This document shows, piece by piece, positions 51,466 to 62,193 of a stretch of DNA of 64,000 bases; positions within the stretch are counted from its first letter, which is position 1; every line of letters starts with the position of its first letter. The position numbers were made by a program, and so were the translations under genes. The notes beneath the pieces are model-generated. The model worked only from the letters and a program-made list of their open reading frames with translations, searched no databases and was not told where the DNA came from. Origin of the DNA: Lentinula raphanica (taxonomy: Eukaryota; Basidiomycota; Agaricomycetes; Agaricales; Omphalotaceae); assembly GCA_027919835.1 (NCBI GenBank), contig JANVFP010000015.1, positions 620,001-684,000 on the forward strand, given 5' to 3'.

Positions 51466-52166
51466 TTATATGCCCGAGAGTGTATGAGGGAAAGAAGACG
51501 ATTCGATATGGTCTATCAAGAGCTGACGATAGTTCTCTACGGGATTCGAATGACCGCTGGAAAGCGTCCCATGAATGATGCTCGCCTCAGAGTTTCCATC
51601 GTCATGAGGCATGTCGATCATTCCCAAGCAAGAGGGATTACAATGACCGCCCTCCCAAGAATCCTCCAACTGGAAACTGATCACGGCAGCGTCAGTGTCC
51701 TCCCATGGATTCACCAGAGAAAAGTCATCGGAGGATAGTCCACTGTAGTACTCGGACTGGTTCAGATAACGAGTGACGAGATTTGTAACACGCGTGCTAC
51801 GTTCCAATGTGGTCGAGCTCTCAAGGCCACCACCGGCTGAAGTCTGGGGTCGAAGGATGATCCGGAAACGTGTTTGGATAACCGAGGGCGCTTCGACTTC
51901 ACGATGAGCCTGTTGACCTGAACAGTCATGATATACGAAACATTGCGGGTTTGGCTGCACCATTTTGCGGGGGTTTAGTTGTGAAAATATCGGTACAGAG
52001 GATGTTCTTCCATCGCTTGTCACCTACAGAAAACGAGTTTCAGGGCCAGAAAAAATGACATATATTATTTGGATTGGCCACTCACAGGAAGAGGTATCGC
52101 GAGCGCAAGGTTGAATAGACAAACGCAAAGACTTGGGGTGAGGAGATAGGTGAAAGAGGTGTACAT
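51466..52166 (-). CDS. Orphan secreted protein
   Basis: The ATG at 52166 gives MYTSFTYLLTPSLCVCLFNL followed by ALAIPLPV, a convincing signal peptide with probable cleavage after ALA. A GTGAGT...CTGTAG intron (52024-52085, phase 0) joins to VTSDGRTSSVPIFSQLNPRK. The mature part, about 185 residues, has four Cys in two pairs (CFVYHDC and CNPSC). It also has a Ser/Thr-rich stretch, WEDTDAAVISFQLEDSWEGG, and a hydrophilic end. No catalytic motif or known family is seen. It is encoded alone, with more than 1 kb of non-coding sequence on each side. It may be a lineage-specific secreted protein. Other upstream frames are open but lack a signal peptide. Confidence 0.6.
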
Positions 52167-53345
52167 CAATGGTACGGATTTTAGCGATCGACGCAACGAG
52201 CGAGGAGAGAGCTTCTTGAACCAGCAAGAGATGCTAGGAGATGTTGATGATTCTTCGCATGCGGGTCACAAAATACACGGCTTTTATTCGCCCAAGTGCC
52301 TCCAAGTACTCGGATTCGACCGCGTTTCATATTTCAAAACAGGGACGGATGGATGGTAAAAGATGGTAAAGCACTGCTTCAGCAAAGCATAAATTGCTGT
52401 GCAACGTTCAAACTTCATGCCAAGTTCACTGGAGGTAAGTATATGTTCCAACTGATATCAACGAATGAGTCCTTCAATGAGTAATATCGAGCAAGAGGCC
52501 TTGCTTGCCCATAGGGTGGTGTTTTTTTTTCCAGAGGGAGGCTCCGTCTTTCAAGACGACATAAAAATGAAACACAAGCGTTCGTATTGCGCGTGTAAGT
52601 ATCATTCGAAACGCGATAAATCTATGGGGCAATGCAAATGAGAGATATACAATATGCGTTGGCATTCATGACATACCGACATATCGTAGGAACGACGGGA
52701 GGAAGTACTTGACCGGTACTTGACAGTCTACAGAGACATGTTGGCCAATGATGCATCTAATCCAAGACTGGTCTAAGCTTGAGCTTGAGGGCTTTGAGGA
52801 GCTCATAACACGATGGTCGAAGTTAAAAGCGTGAGTTTCCAGAAAGTTGAGGAGATCGTTGTATCACCCTTGAATAAAAGCGCACTGAATTTTCAATGAA
52901 ACTTGTCGGTTTTGATCTACTCAATCACTTCCATTCTTTGGTAGTTTCGTCGAAGATGCAGAACATTCTCTTGGCTTGATAGCATGCAGATTGCAGAGGC
53001 ATTACAAGAACTCTTTCAATGTCTGGGAATGAATAGAGAATGAAGCCGTTGGAGTTGGGACTGTATCTGAGGAACATACTGGCAAATATTCAAGCATTTG
53101 AAACAATTCATAATCGGGGTGCGTAGAGGCAAGAGCCTTGAGCTTGAAAGAGAAGAAGAGTTGAAATCTGAATACTTGGAGAGATAAGAATCAGTTACTA
53201 CTTGTTACTTGACAACGACAACGCCGTTATTGATCGTGGGAAATTGTCGTACAAATTCGTTCTTCAGTGTGCAGGCCTTCAAACGTTTTATACTCTCCAG
53301 TAACGCCTTTCTTTACGAGCTGTCGACGAGACCTACGATGTGCTA
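52167..53345. other. Intergenic region between secreted protein and WDDDF gene
   Basis: These 1,179 nt contain divergent promoters and a T9 run near 52,521. No frame has coding support and no RNA gene is recognised. Confidence 0.5.
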
Positions 53346-56300
53346 ATGGCTACACTACTCAGTGATATGGGTATGACCCGAAAACTCGTTTTACGCGTGA
53401 GTAGCTGCAGGAATCGCTGACTTGTCTACATAGCACCTTCTGAAAACTGGGACGATGATTTCGAGTTTCAACAGAACACGAATGCGAACACGAAGAGCAA
53501 CGAGAAGAGCCCCAGAATGTCTAGTACGAGCTCACGAGTGACGGAAGACTGGGATGTAGAGACAAGTGCACACGAGCAGCGGATAACAAATATAGCAGCT
53601 TGGGTTGAAGAAGCAGGGCCGTCTACCCCAACGCGACGAACGGTGGTGAGCTCCGGCTCAGCCGCTGAGAATTGGGACGATGACTTTGAAGACCGTCTAG
53701 ACTCTCCTAGACGGTCCGAGAGGAAGAGTCCGACGGCATTCCGGATGAGAACAACGACATCGACAACGACAGCTACAGAAAACTGGGACGACGAATTCCA
53801 ATTCGGAGACTCTCCTGCCAAATCAAAACATGCACAATATCTTCATGCCGAACAAGACGAAGATTCTGAAGACGACTATCCTGATTTCAACGCGTTGGAC
53901 AAGGATGAAGATGACAGGACAGTCACCGCGCGATCACGCAAAGGAGGCTTGGCTAAATTGGTGTTCGACTCAGCTCCTGCAGTTCCCCCTTTGCCTCTGT
54001 CTGCACATCACTCAGATTTTTCGGCTCACGTCGACCAGCCGTTTCCTCGGTCACCAACGACGTCCAGCAGAGACCGCGACTCTATTGCTGCTCCTTCGTA
54101 TTATTCGTACAATTCCACTACACATCTCCGGGGATTAGGCAACCTCCCTCCGAGTCCACCGATTCACAAAGAACGCGAAAGAAGAAGATTACGGAAGAAA
54201 AGCCGGCCGCAGGCGCCACAAGGTCTTGAAGCGATGAATTTCAGCGCGGAAAGTGTTGTTGGCGACGAAGGAGGAGGCCGTTCGCGACCTGTCACGCCTC
54301 TCCAATCGCGTTCTTCGCTCCGGTCTACAAGCTTAGAGAGGAACAAGCGGGATAGTATGTTGAGTAGCCATACTAACACCACCGGTCTTCCTTCGTCCCC
54401 CCCTCCGAAGACTCCGCTGTTGAGTCGGATAGGGAGTGTCAAGAAGAAATGGCCTGTACGGAAGAAGAGAGCTAGTTCTACACCAAGTGAGGTCGAGATG
54501 CAGAGAGGAGAGGGTAAATTCATATTCCTTTCTTTGTCATGGCTATGACAATTCAATGATTTGCTTTTTAGAGTCTTCCAAAACGAATTGGTTCTTTCTT
54601 CCTACGAGCGCGAACGCAAGCGCGTCTTCATCAGCGTCGTCTTCAAAAGTAGACGAGCACAGTCAGGTATTTAGCGAGAAGGAAGACGCACACCAGACTC
54701 CTAAAGCTTCGCGGACAAACAACTCCTCCCATCATACAATTCCCGATGTCCCACCTCTTCTTCCACCTTTCAACGCCCGAACCGACGATGATTACAGCCG
54801 CTCAAATGCTACGCCAATCGGTATACCTACGACTCCCTCAACCCCTTCGAAACTGATGAAACGCAAAAGCTTTGGGTTCGTACAGCTTAAATCAAGGAAT
54901 AAGCCGATGAACGAGTTGAATCACGTACAGGAAAACCCATCTCCGTCCCCTTACTCGCCCACTTCTCATCCACCCCATATTCCTCCTAGACATCCCAATC
55001 GACCTAATCCAAAACGACATTCTGTTTCTGCTAACCTTTCATCAATGGAAAGTACTTCGACAAGCGACCTTCCATCAGATCTGGAAGCAGAGTTGCACGG
55101 CAATGCGAGTGCCAGTGGGAGCAATGCTAGCTGCAATGCCAGCATGAGCTCTTCGTCGGTTGATCTTAACTCAGGGAATAGAGAGTCAATCTTACGTCCC
55201 TCACAGTCAAGGCATGGTTCGTATGGTGGCCTAGGTCTGGGCAGGGCTCCTCAAGGGAGTTCAGACAATATAGAAGGAAGTAGACGGAGATCGTTTTCGA
55301 AATCGTCCCGAAAAAGGTCAAAAAGTAGAGACAAGCGGAATACCACTAGCTCCAACCACCATACGACCGGTTCGGACGCGGTAAAGCACGCCCAGTCAGA
55401 ACTCGATCAGGACAAAGAACCCGGTGGGAGGGGCTTCATGGGAAGCGTACGAAGGATCAGTTTTATCGGGAAACAAAAACAAGAAGGTAAAGAGCACAGG
55501 CACAAGCGTACCAAAAGCGGAGTCTCACTGGCGAGTATTGGTGATGGATTCAGGAAGTCGTTCGAACGAGGTCGTATGGAGGATGGTAATGCGGATATCG
55601 GAGACGGAGAAGAACGGATTGTGAATTCTGCGCCACCGATACCACCTCTACTTCCACCCATCGAACTGTCTCCTCCTTCACCACCGCGTGTGGGCGATGC
55701 TTCACCTTCTTTTGCCCTTGCCTCTGCTTCTGCTGCACAATCAACCTTTAGTAAACCTGCTGCTTTGGGCTCCAGTCCTAGATCAACTAAACCCGTATCC
55801 CCTAAAGCCGTATCTCCTCTGACTGCGTCCCTAGGAAGGTCGACTGGTGTTCCCTCGATTGGAAGAGGCGGAAAGAGCATAACGTCGTCAACAAGTATGC
55901 CAGCAGCATCGGTTTCCGCAAACGTACCCAGGAGGAATTCTTTAGGTGTGTACAGTCATTCGGTGTCCCCTTTGCGATGATCTAAGAGTAGGCGCTCATT
56001 CTAGGTGACTTGAAAATTCCTGCAAGGATAAGCCAAGCTCAGGTAGGCTTAAGAAGAGACTTAGGCATGGTGAAGGAATTTGCAGGGCGGGTTGAACGTG
56101 AGTGTTTCTTGTTAATGTAAAAATGGCGGTAGTAAATATGAACTTCCCTTTCCTTTTTTTCATTGCCGATTCTCTAAATAACGAAACATTTCAGAGCTCA
56201 AGAACTTGCAAACAACGTATCACAATCTCCTTGTTGAGGTTCAGTCGGTACTTGATGCGCAGCATGCCCAATATGCTGTCCAAGCTCAATCCCACTCTCG

Positions 56301-58721
56301 TGGTACATCACCTTCTTTAAGCGCTTCATCGCCACTAGCGTCTTCCTCCCCGTCTTCTCCTTCCGCTATGAATCCTATGAACATCTTTCGTCCCTTGTCG
56401 CGGATCAGGTCTAATACCTCCAGTACGGTTCTATCGCCATCGTCGTCGTCTGACTCTGCTCCGAGTCCTCTTGCTACTACCTCTCATATGTCTCCAACAG
56501 CATCCATAGCCCATCCTGAGAACTCGCAACCATCATCGCCTCCGGCGAATACCATGTCTACAGTCCCCGAAGTCTCTATGACCTCCCTTCAATCCTCCTT
56601 CCCACATCCTGACACATACAAACACCTGGCTGCAGCTTTCTACACCATCAACTCGAGGTACAAGATTGCGTGGGAATGTGCGGAACTGTTGATCGAGCTG
56701 GGTGGAGGGCCTCCTTCTGCTACGGACGAAGGCAACGGAGGTACTTCGGAATTTGTGCACAACACTGATGGCACGAATCCTTCTGGTGCTGGCGGGGCCG
56801 CACTCTACGGTAGACCGCCTACAAGTACCTCTGCTCCTACCGCGCTTGGGTCGGTGGGTTCGAGTCAAGCGAAGAAGAGCAGAGAGCGCGCGATTACACT
56901 GTCAGGAGACGAGTCGTCATCTTCTAAGCCGGGGACTCCGATACCCGGTGCTGGGCCGTCTGCGTACTTTCTTCCATCGTCCGGTTCTAATCCTGGATCA
57001 ATGTCTATGACAGCACAGACATCCGCAACGAGCACTTCTGCGCCGGGTTCTGCACCAAATATGGCTTGGAGAGCATCGACAGGGAGGCACGATTTGAATC
57101 AACGACAATTGCTGCTTTTGAGAGAGATGCTGAACAATTCTGATTCAACGTTCGTTCATGAAGGTGTTCCGCCCAACCAACAATCGTTGCAATCCCAACC
57201 TCTCCCGTCAGCTTTGCAACGCACGCAATCCGATGAACATCACTTTACGAGACACCCTAATCCCATCATACATAGTTACTCACAACACTCCTCTCGAGGG
57301 CAATCCCGACAAAACTCACCTATGAACTCACCTTTGCTGACTACTCCGCCTACCCTGCCACATGCAAGCGAAGAGGTCAACAGGGAGTGGCGTTGGGTCA
57401 TGGTGTGAATAGTAGTACAATCACTCTTCCTTCAGAGGAGAGTTCTGTTCCTAGTGGGTCTGGACTTGACAGATTAGGTGCAGGAGAGCCATCACAAGAT
57501 TCCAATGATCCTCGTACTGTGAAGAAAAACAGAAAAACCAGTAGGAGCAGCAGATTGAGAGGTATGAGTGGGCTGCGCGACATGCTGAGGTCTTTGACCA
57601 GGAACCAGAACCATCAATCCACTATGATCAATACAAGTATTATGATGCCTTCGACCACGTCGCTTGGCACAGAAGAGTCTTCGGTTGAGTACCATCATCG
57701 CTATATACATGGGAAGGTTGCTGGAACAGTAGGGGGGTCGTCGACTCATGCTACACATGGTCGAAGAAGGGCAAAGACCAGCTCAGGTCCTGATGCAGGG
57801 AGCTCTATTCGTGATAGAGACCAAGAACGATCGACTTCTCCCTATCCAAATACACACGCCCGACCAACTTCTCCCTACACTGCCTCTTCTTTTTCTGCGA
57901 AAGCCTCTCCTCGGAGACCGTCGTTGGCATCGATCTTCAGGCTCGGAAATAGGGAGAGTAAGGAAGGAAAAGAGGCAAAGGAGAATAAGGAAAAACTCAA
58001 CTCTTCCCCGAGTTTTTCAAACGTACAAGATGGGGTCAACGATGTCATACATACGAAAGAGAGCAGTGGGAAGACTAGTGGGACAAGTGACGAGGACTGG
58101 GATAGGCTGGAGTTGGAGTATCCTCAACGACGGCAAGACAAGAAAGGGCATACACCTGATCCGTCGCCGGAAACTATCCGTGGTCGGTCACCCTATATGC
58201 AAGACGTCGCTTTGCCTCCGGTTCCACCGATACCATCGAGTGCATCACAGACCTCTTTGCCATTAGGTTCTCCTGGTCCCAATGGTATCCCTGGTGTTCC
58301 CGCGCGCGCGACACGACTGTCAAATGTCGAGGAAAACGAACACGTTGAGTCGGGTGCGGACGACCCTCGTGCATCGATGACGTCCTTGTCGAATCGTAGG
58401 ACCAGTCCAGCCCCGTATAGGAAGGAACAGAAGAACCTGACTGGTTCTGTTCGATCAATGCCTGCTCAGCCTCTGTCGGTAGATCATGCCTCTCATTCTA
58501 AATATCACCTGCGACATTCCTATGCTTCTCATAACGCTCAGCTACCTTCTCATGATCATCCTAATGCCTCACATCAGATGAAACTTGCGATGACTCCGGA
58601 AAACATCAAACCTCTGTTGGAGAATGCTAAAGAGGTTCATGCGAGATTGACGGATTGTATTGGGGAGATCAAAGGGCTGGTTTTTGCGTTGGGAGAAGGA
58701 GGGTTAGGTAGCGCAGGTTGA
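53346..58721 (+). CDS. Large disordered protein with repeated WDDDF motifs and conserved helical segments
   Basis: Exon 1 is MATLLSDM (53346-53370); splicing gives APSENWDDDFEFQQ. The motif recurs as TEDWDVET, AENWDDDFED and TENWDDEFQF within 110 residues. Most of the protein (about 1,680 residues) is Ser/Pro-rich and basic. Two ordered parts stand out: GDLKIPARISQAQVGLRRDL with GMVKEFAGRVEQLKNLQTTY (around 56,010-56,240), and YKHLAAAFYTINSRYKIAWE with CAELLIELGGG (around 56,610-56,705). A final helix is NIKPLLENAKEVHARLTDCI. WDxDF-type repeats occur in Byr4/Bfa1-like septation or mitotic-exit GAP subunits, so that role is possible, but I do not recognise the helical parts. Near 57,376-57,437 the frame shifts; a short intron ending at 57437 or nearby would restore it. 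Confidence 0.6.
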
Positions 58722-59292
58722 GGTGAATGGTGAATTCCGTCTTAATTGACTTGATTGTTGATCTTGCTGATTCTTCACGCATAGTAGGGGCCCTCCTCTC
58801 CGTCAAATTACCACCTATTTGCGTCTAGGATTCCCTGAATATATCAGAAATTCGTCTGCCCTTACACACCCTTTCTTAAATCGTATCCAATCTTTGTCTG
58901 CGCATATTACATACATCCACTTGCATTCGTCCATCTTTATTGTCAATCATGATATCTATCTCGCGTTGTTCTGCATTTGCTTTGATTCCATTTCATCCAG
59001 AGTTCTCTCTTAGTCTCGAGTCGCATGATCTACTGCTTCTTACATGAACGTGTGCTATGGGACGTAATTGTTGCAGGTGCGTTCGCAAACAAGGCCACTG
59101 ACTGAGGCAAATATTAGCTTGATGACTGCTCGACTTTGCGGAATAAAAGTTGGAGGGTCAAAATTGAGGTGATTATTCTCATACGATGTACATGATATGG
59201 AAGTCCATGACCTCACTGACCCTCACCATCACCTCTGGTAGCACCTTTTCGTCTACATCCGAACATGCTACAAAACCAACCCCCGACCCTTT
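58722..59292. other. Intergenic region between WDDDF gene and secreted family copy 1
   Basis: The left half is the 3' flank of the WDDDF gene. From about 59,070 the sequence belongs to the duplicated unit of the secreted family, because it matches the downstream flank of copy 3 (63,480-63,707). Confidence 0.6.
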
Positions 59293-59918
59293 TCAGTCGA
59301 GAGTGAAGAGTGGCCAAGGATAGTCACCCTGTTTCCAGGACTCCGAGGTCTTGTCCGGGTCGGTTGAAGGCTCGACCCAAAGTTGGCTGGCAGGCACTTT
59401 ATTCTCTTCAACACGACGCCAATCGACAGTGAAATAGGCATGGGGGTAGCAAGGCGTGTATTCACCACGTTTATCCTTCTCAACGTCATCATAGAGTCGG
59501 AACCATAGGAAAGTATTGTCGAGGACGTGGAAAGCATGTTTCTCGTCGAATACGATGTCTCGTTGACCGTATCGTCGTCCTACCAACGATTTGACCACTT
59601 CGTCTGGTTGCTTGGGACCTTCTACACCTTCAAGAACAGGGTGCTTATCGTCAGGTTGGCGATACTCCACCCGAAGCGGGGGTAACGGGCCTGAGGGAGT
59701 AGAGGGTGTCAGGGGGCGATGATTCCCTTTCGATGTCTCCGGGTCCGAGTCCGAGTCGTAGCTTTTGGAGGAGGCTACATTCTTCTGTGAAAGAAAGGGA
59801 GAATCATCAGCGATACCATCCCGCAACGTAGATTCACAAGATAGCTTACTGTAGGCATCGTGTGTACTACGGAAAACAAGCCCACGGACAAAATCAAGTA
59901 GGCAGGATTGAGACGCAT
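59293..59918 (-). CDS. Tandem secreted protein family, copy 1
   Basis: Exon 1 (59850-59918) encodes MRLNPAYLILSVGLFSVVHT-MPT, a signal peptide. A 65-nt intron (59785-59849, GTAAGC...CACAG) joins to KNVASSKSYDSDSDPETSKG. After a short Pro/Ser linker comes the family domain: LPPLRVEYRQPDDKHPVLEG, FHVLDNTFLWFRLYDDVE, YTPCYPHAYFTVDWRR and TSESWKQGDYPWPLF. Total length is 186 residues. The mature protein has one Cys and many aromatic residues (W, Y, F), suggesting a small beta-rich fold. No known family is recognised. It is the shortest full copy and seems intact. Confidence 0.75.
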
Positions 59919-61213
59919 GGTAACGGGCGGTACGTGAGACGAATTTTTTCTGTCCAGCAGAGAAGTTTTGTAGAGCGAGTGGTGGTGGATCGCAACAAAG
60001 GGCGAGTAGGGGCGGGTCAACCGATAAACAACAACTCGCAATGACTTATCGATTATATATTGCCATGGTCTTTCTCCATATGATTAGCGGTCTAATCGCC
60101 AGATACGATAGGAAAGTTGGCAGCTGGCAAACCATACAGCTGTATGGAAGCAGATGGAAACATGATTATTGTCACTTTGTTAAGCCATGGCCTAGCACGG
60201 CCTACATACCATATAAGTATCTCATCGCCGTTACGAATGAGGAAAAAGCTCAGTTGTACCATATGATGGTCCATGGATGTCCATACCTGTCCATACGATA
60301 GTATCCATCTGGGAAGCTGCGCGTATGATTGATCGGACTCGATCTTCCAAAAAAAAAACTCAGAGTGCTGTTGACACTGGAAGGGCAAATTATAAAGAGA
60401 AAGATATGGCTCAGTGTGCCCCTGGGGTATGGTGCTTCCGGCCAGCAGTGAAAGTGGAACTGAACATGAATATATCATGCCTCCAAGCTTGAAGTTGGTA
60501 GAAATCGGCGCGCAACCGAGCTGGGCCAGAATTTTCGACATCAACGGAGATTCAGAAAGCAAGGTGGCATAGCATGATGCCTCATTCAAGTGCCAATCAC
60601 GTACCATGAGGTACCATGGCCATGAACGACTAAAAAGCTCAGTTACATATGATGATGTTCATCGATATCGACATCCGTACGGGAAGCTGAGGCATTTGAG
60701 ATGGAGGATACGGCCGTACGGTCCAAACTGAAAGATAGGCCAAAGAGAGTGATCAGAGACCAAAGACTACCCCTAGTGTGACACAAGTTACAAGAAACGA
60801 AACTGAACGCATACCAGTACTGAGCCAGGGTTGATACTTACTGGAGAGGGAGGGTCAGAAAGAAATCAAAAGGTTCAACGGTCGGTGAAAGCAGTGTATA
60901 TCTCGGTCTGCGATTATCCCCGGAACTTTAATAGCTCATCCTATCGAATGGGCCCACTGAAATAACAATGTCCACGGAGCCAATCTTGGTTTGCACTTGG
61001 TGACTGTCACTCGATTACCCAGTTGATAAGAGCGCACACAGGCGCACACCCATTGGCCAAGGCGAGGTAATTAGTATTCTCATTGGCAGATGTACATGAT
61101 ATGAAGGTTCATCGCCGCACCCTCACCCTCGAGTCACTTCCTGATCACGATTGAGACATCTATATACAGCCACGCTACGTTCCAGCACAAGAACGAATTT
61201 ACCCATCGGAATT
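59919..61213. other. Spacer between secreted family copies 1 and 2
   Basis: The first 120 nt match the upstream flank of copy 2 (a run of GACGAGTTTTT-like and AGCAGAGAA-like sequence). Two related blocks start near 60,238 and 60,627 (both AAAAAGCTCAGTT... to GGGAAGCTG). From about 61,080 the sequence matches the shared downstream flank (TACATGATATG). No gene is seen. Confidence 0.55.
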
Positions 61214-62193
61214 CTATGGTTGAGGATAAGGCCAGTCCGGCTCCTCGTACCTGCGCGGGTCTGTCGCATTCCACTCATACACCCATGTCCCGGTGTTGCG
61301 TCTCCAATCTATAACGACATGGGCGTGGGGGTAGCACGTGAATCTGCTCTCGACTTCATCGTCGATTCGGACCCACAGGAAAGTCTCGTTGAGTACATGA
61401 AAAGGACGGTCCCTGTCGAATTCGTATAGGCGCTGAGGGATGTTATGGTAGCCATGATATCTTTGGTTGAAAAAGGATTGCACCGCTTCATCTGGGTCCT
61501 CGGGACCTTCTACGCCGTGGAGAACAGGATGTTCGGCGTCAGGTTGTCGATACTGAATTCGAAGCGGGGGTAATGAAAACCTCAGACTTGGAGACAAAGG
61601 GAGTATCTCAGGACTATGAGGGGGACTCCCTTCCACCGACGACCTAGATGTCGAGGCTGACATGGGCTGATAACTCTCATTTGACGCATCTGAATCAGAT
61701 TTCGAGGGTGTCTGGGGACGACGACTCTCTGAATCGGGTATCTGGATGGTCAGCTTTGGCCGCCCTTTCGACGTATTTGACTCGCGCGACTGGGGGGTCT
61801 GGGTACGATGACTCCCTTTCGACCCCGCAGCTGAATTGGGGTTCGGGGGTGTCATAGGCGGATGACCACCTCCCGATGTCTCTGGGTTGGGCATCTGGCT
61901 TGTCTGGAGATGATGATTCCCTTCCGTCCCTACAGAGAAGTTGGGAGTCTGGGGCGTCATATTGGGCGGTTGACTCTCTCCCGATGCGTCTGATCTGGGT
62001 GTATGAGGTGTCTGGGGACAGTCATTCCCCTTCAATGGAGACTCGTAGGAAGGTCCCGGCTTTGATAAGGAGAAGGGATCAGTATTATCAATTGTGAATG
62101 CAAGTCCATAGTACTTACATTACGCATGGGCATCGTGTGCACCATAGAAAATAGGCCCATGGACAAAATCAAGTAGGCAAGATTGAGGCGCAT
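61214..62193 (-). CDS. Tandem secreted protein family, copy 2, with expanded repeat linker
   Basis: Exon 1 (62119-62193) encodes the signal peptide MRLNLAYLILSMGLFSMVHT and MPMRN. A 59-nt intron (GTAAGT...CAAAG) joins to PGPSYESPLKGNDCPQTP. A linker of about 150 residues follows, built of degenerate units of about 22-25 residues around QTP, SD/NPS and GxSHPP-like pieces (for example QTPHTPRSDASGESQPP and QTPQSRESNTSKGRPK). The family domain then reads LPPLRIQYRQPDAEHPVLHG, FHVLNETFLWVRIDDEVE and CYPHAHVVIDWRR. The C-terminus (WVYEWNATDPRRYEEPDWPY) differs from copies 1 and 3. Length is 306 residues. The linker is rich in Ser, Thr and Pro, so O-glycosylation is likely if secreted. Function unknown. 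Confidence 0.75.
61640..62030 (-). repeat. Degenerate in-frame tandem repeat in copy 2 linker
   Basis: On the plus strand, units of about 66-75 nt recur (variants of GGTGTCTGGGGACGATGACTC separated by TCTGAATCGGG-like sequence). On the coding strand this gives repeated TPQTP/NSD and GNHHxQT/GSHRTQT peptides. Copy 1 lacks this expansion. Confidence 0.65.

Noticed and set aside
55407..55880. 157-residue minus-strand frame within the WDDDF gene
   Set aside because: A shadow of low-complexity Ser/Pro-rich coding sequence on the plus strand.
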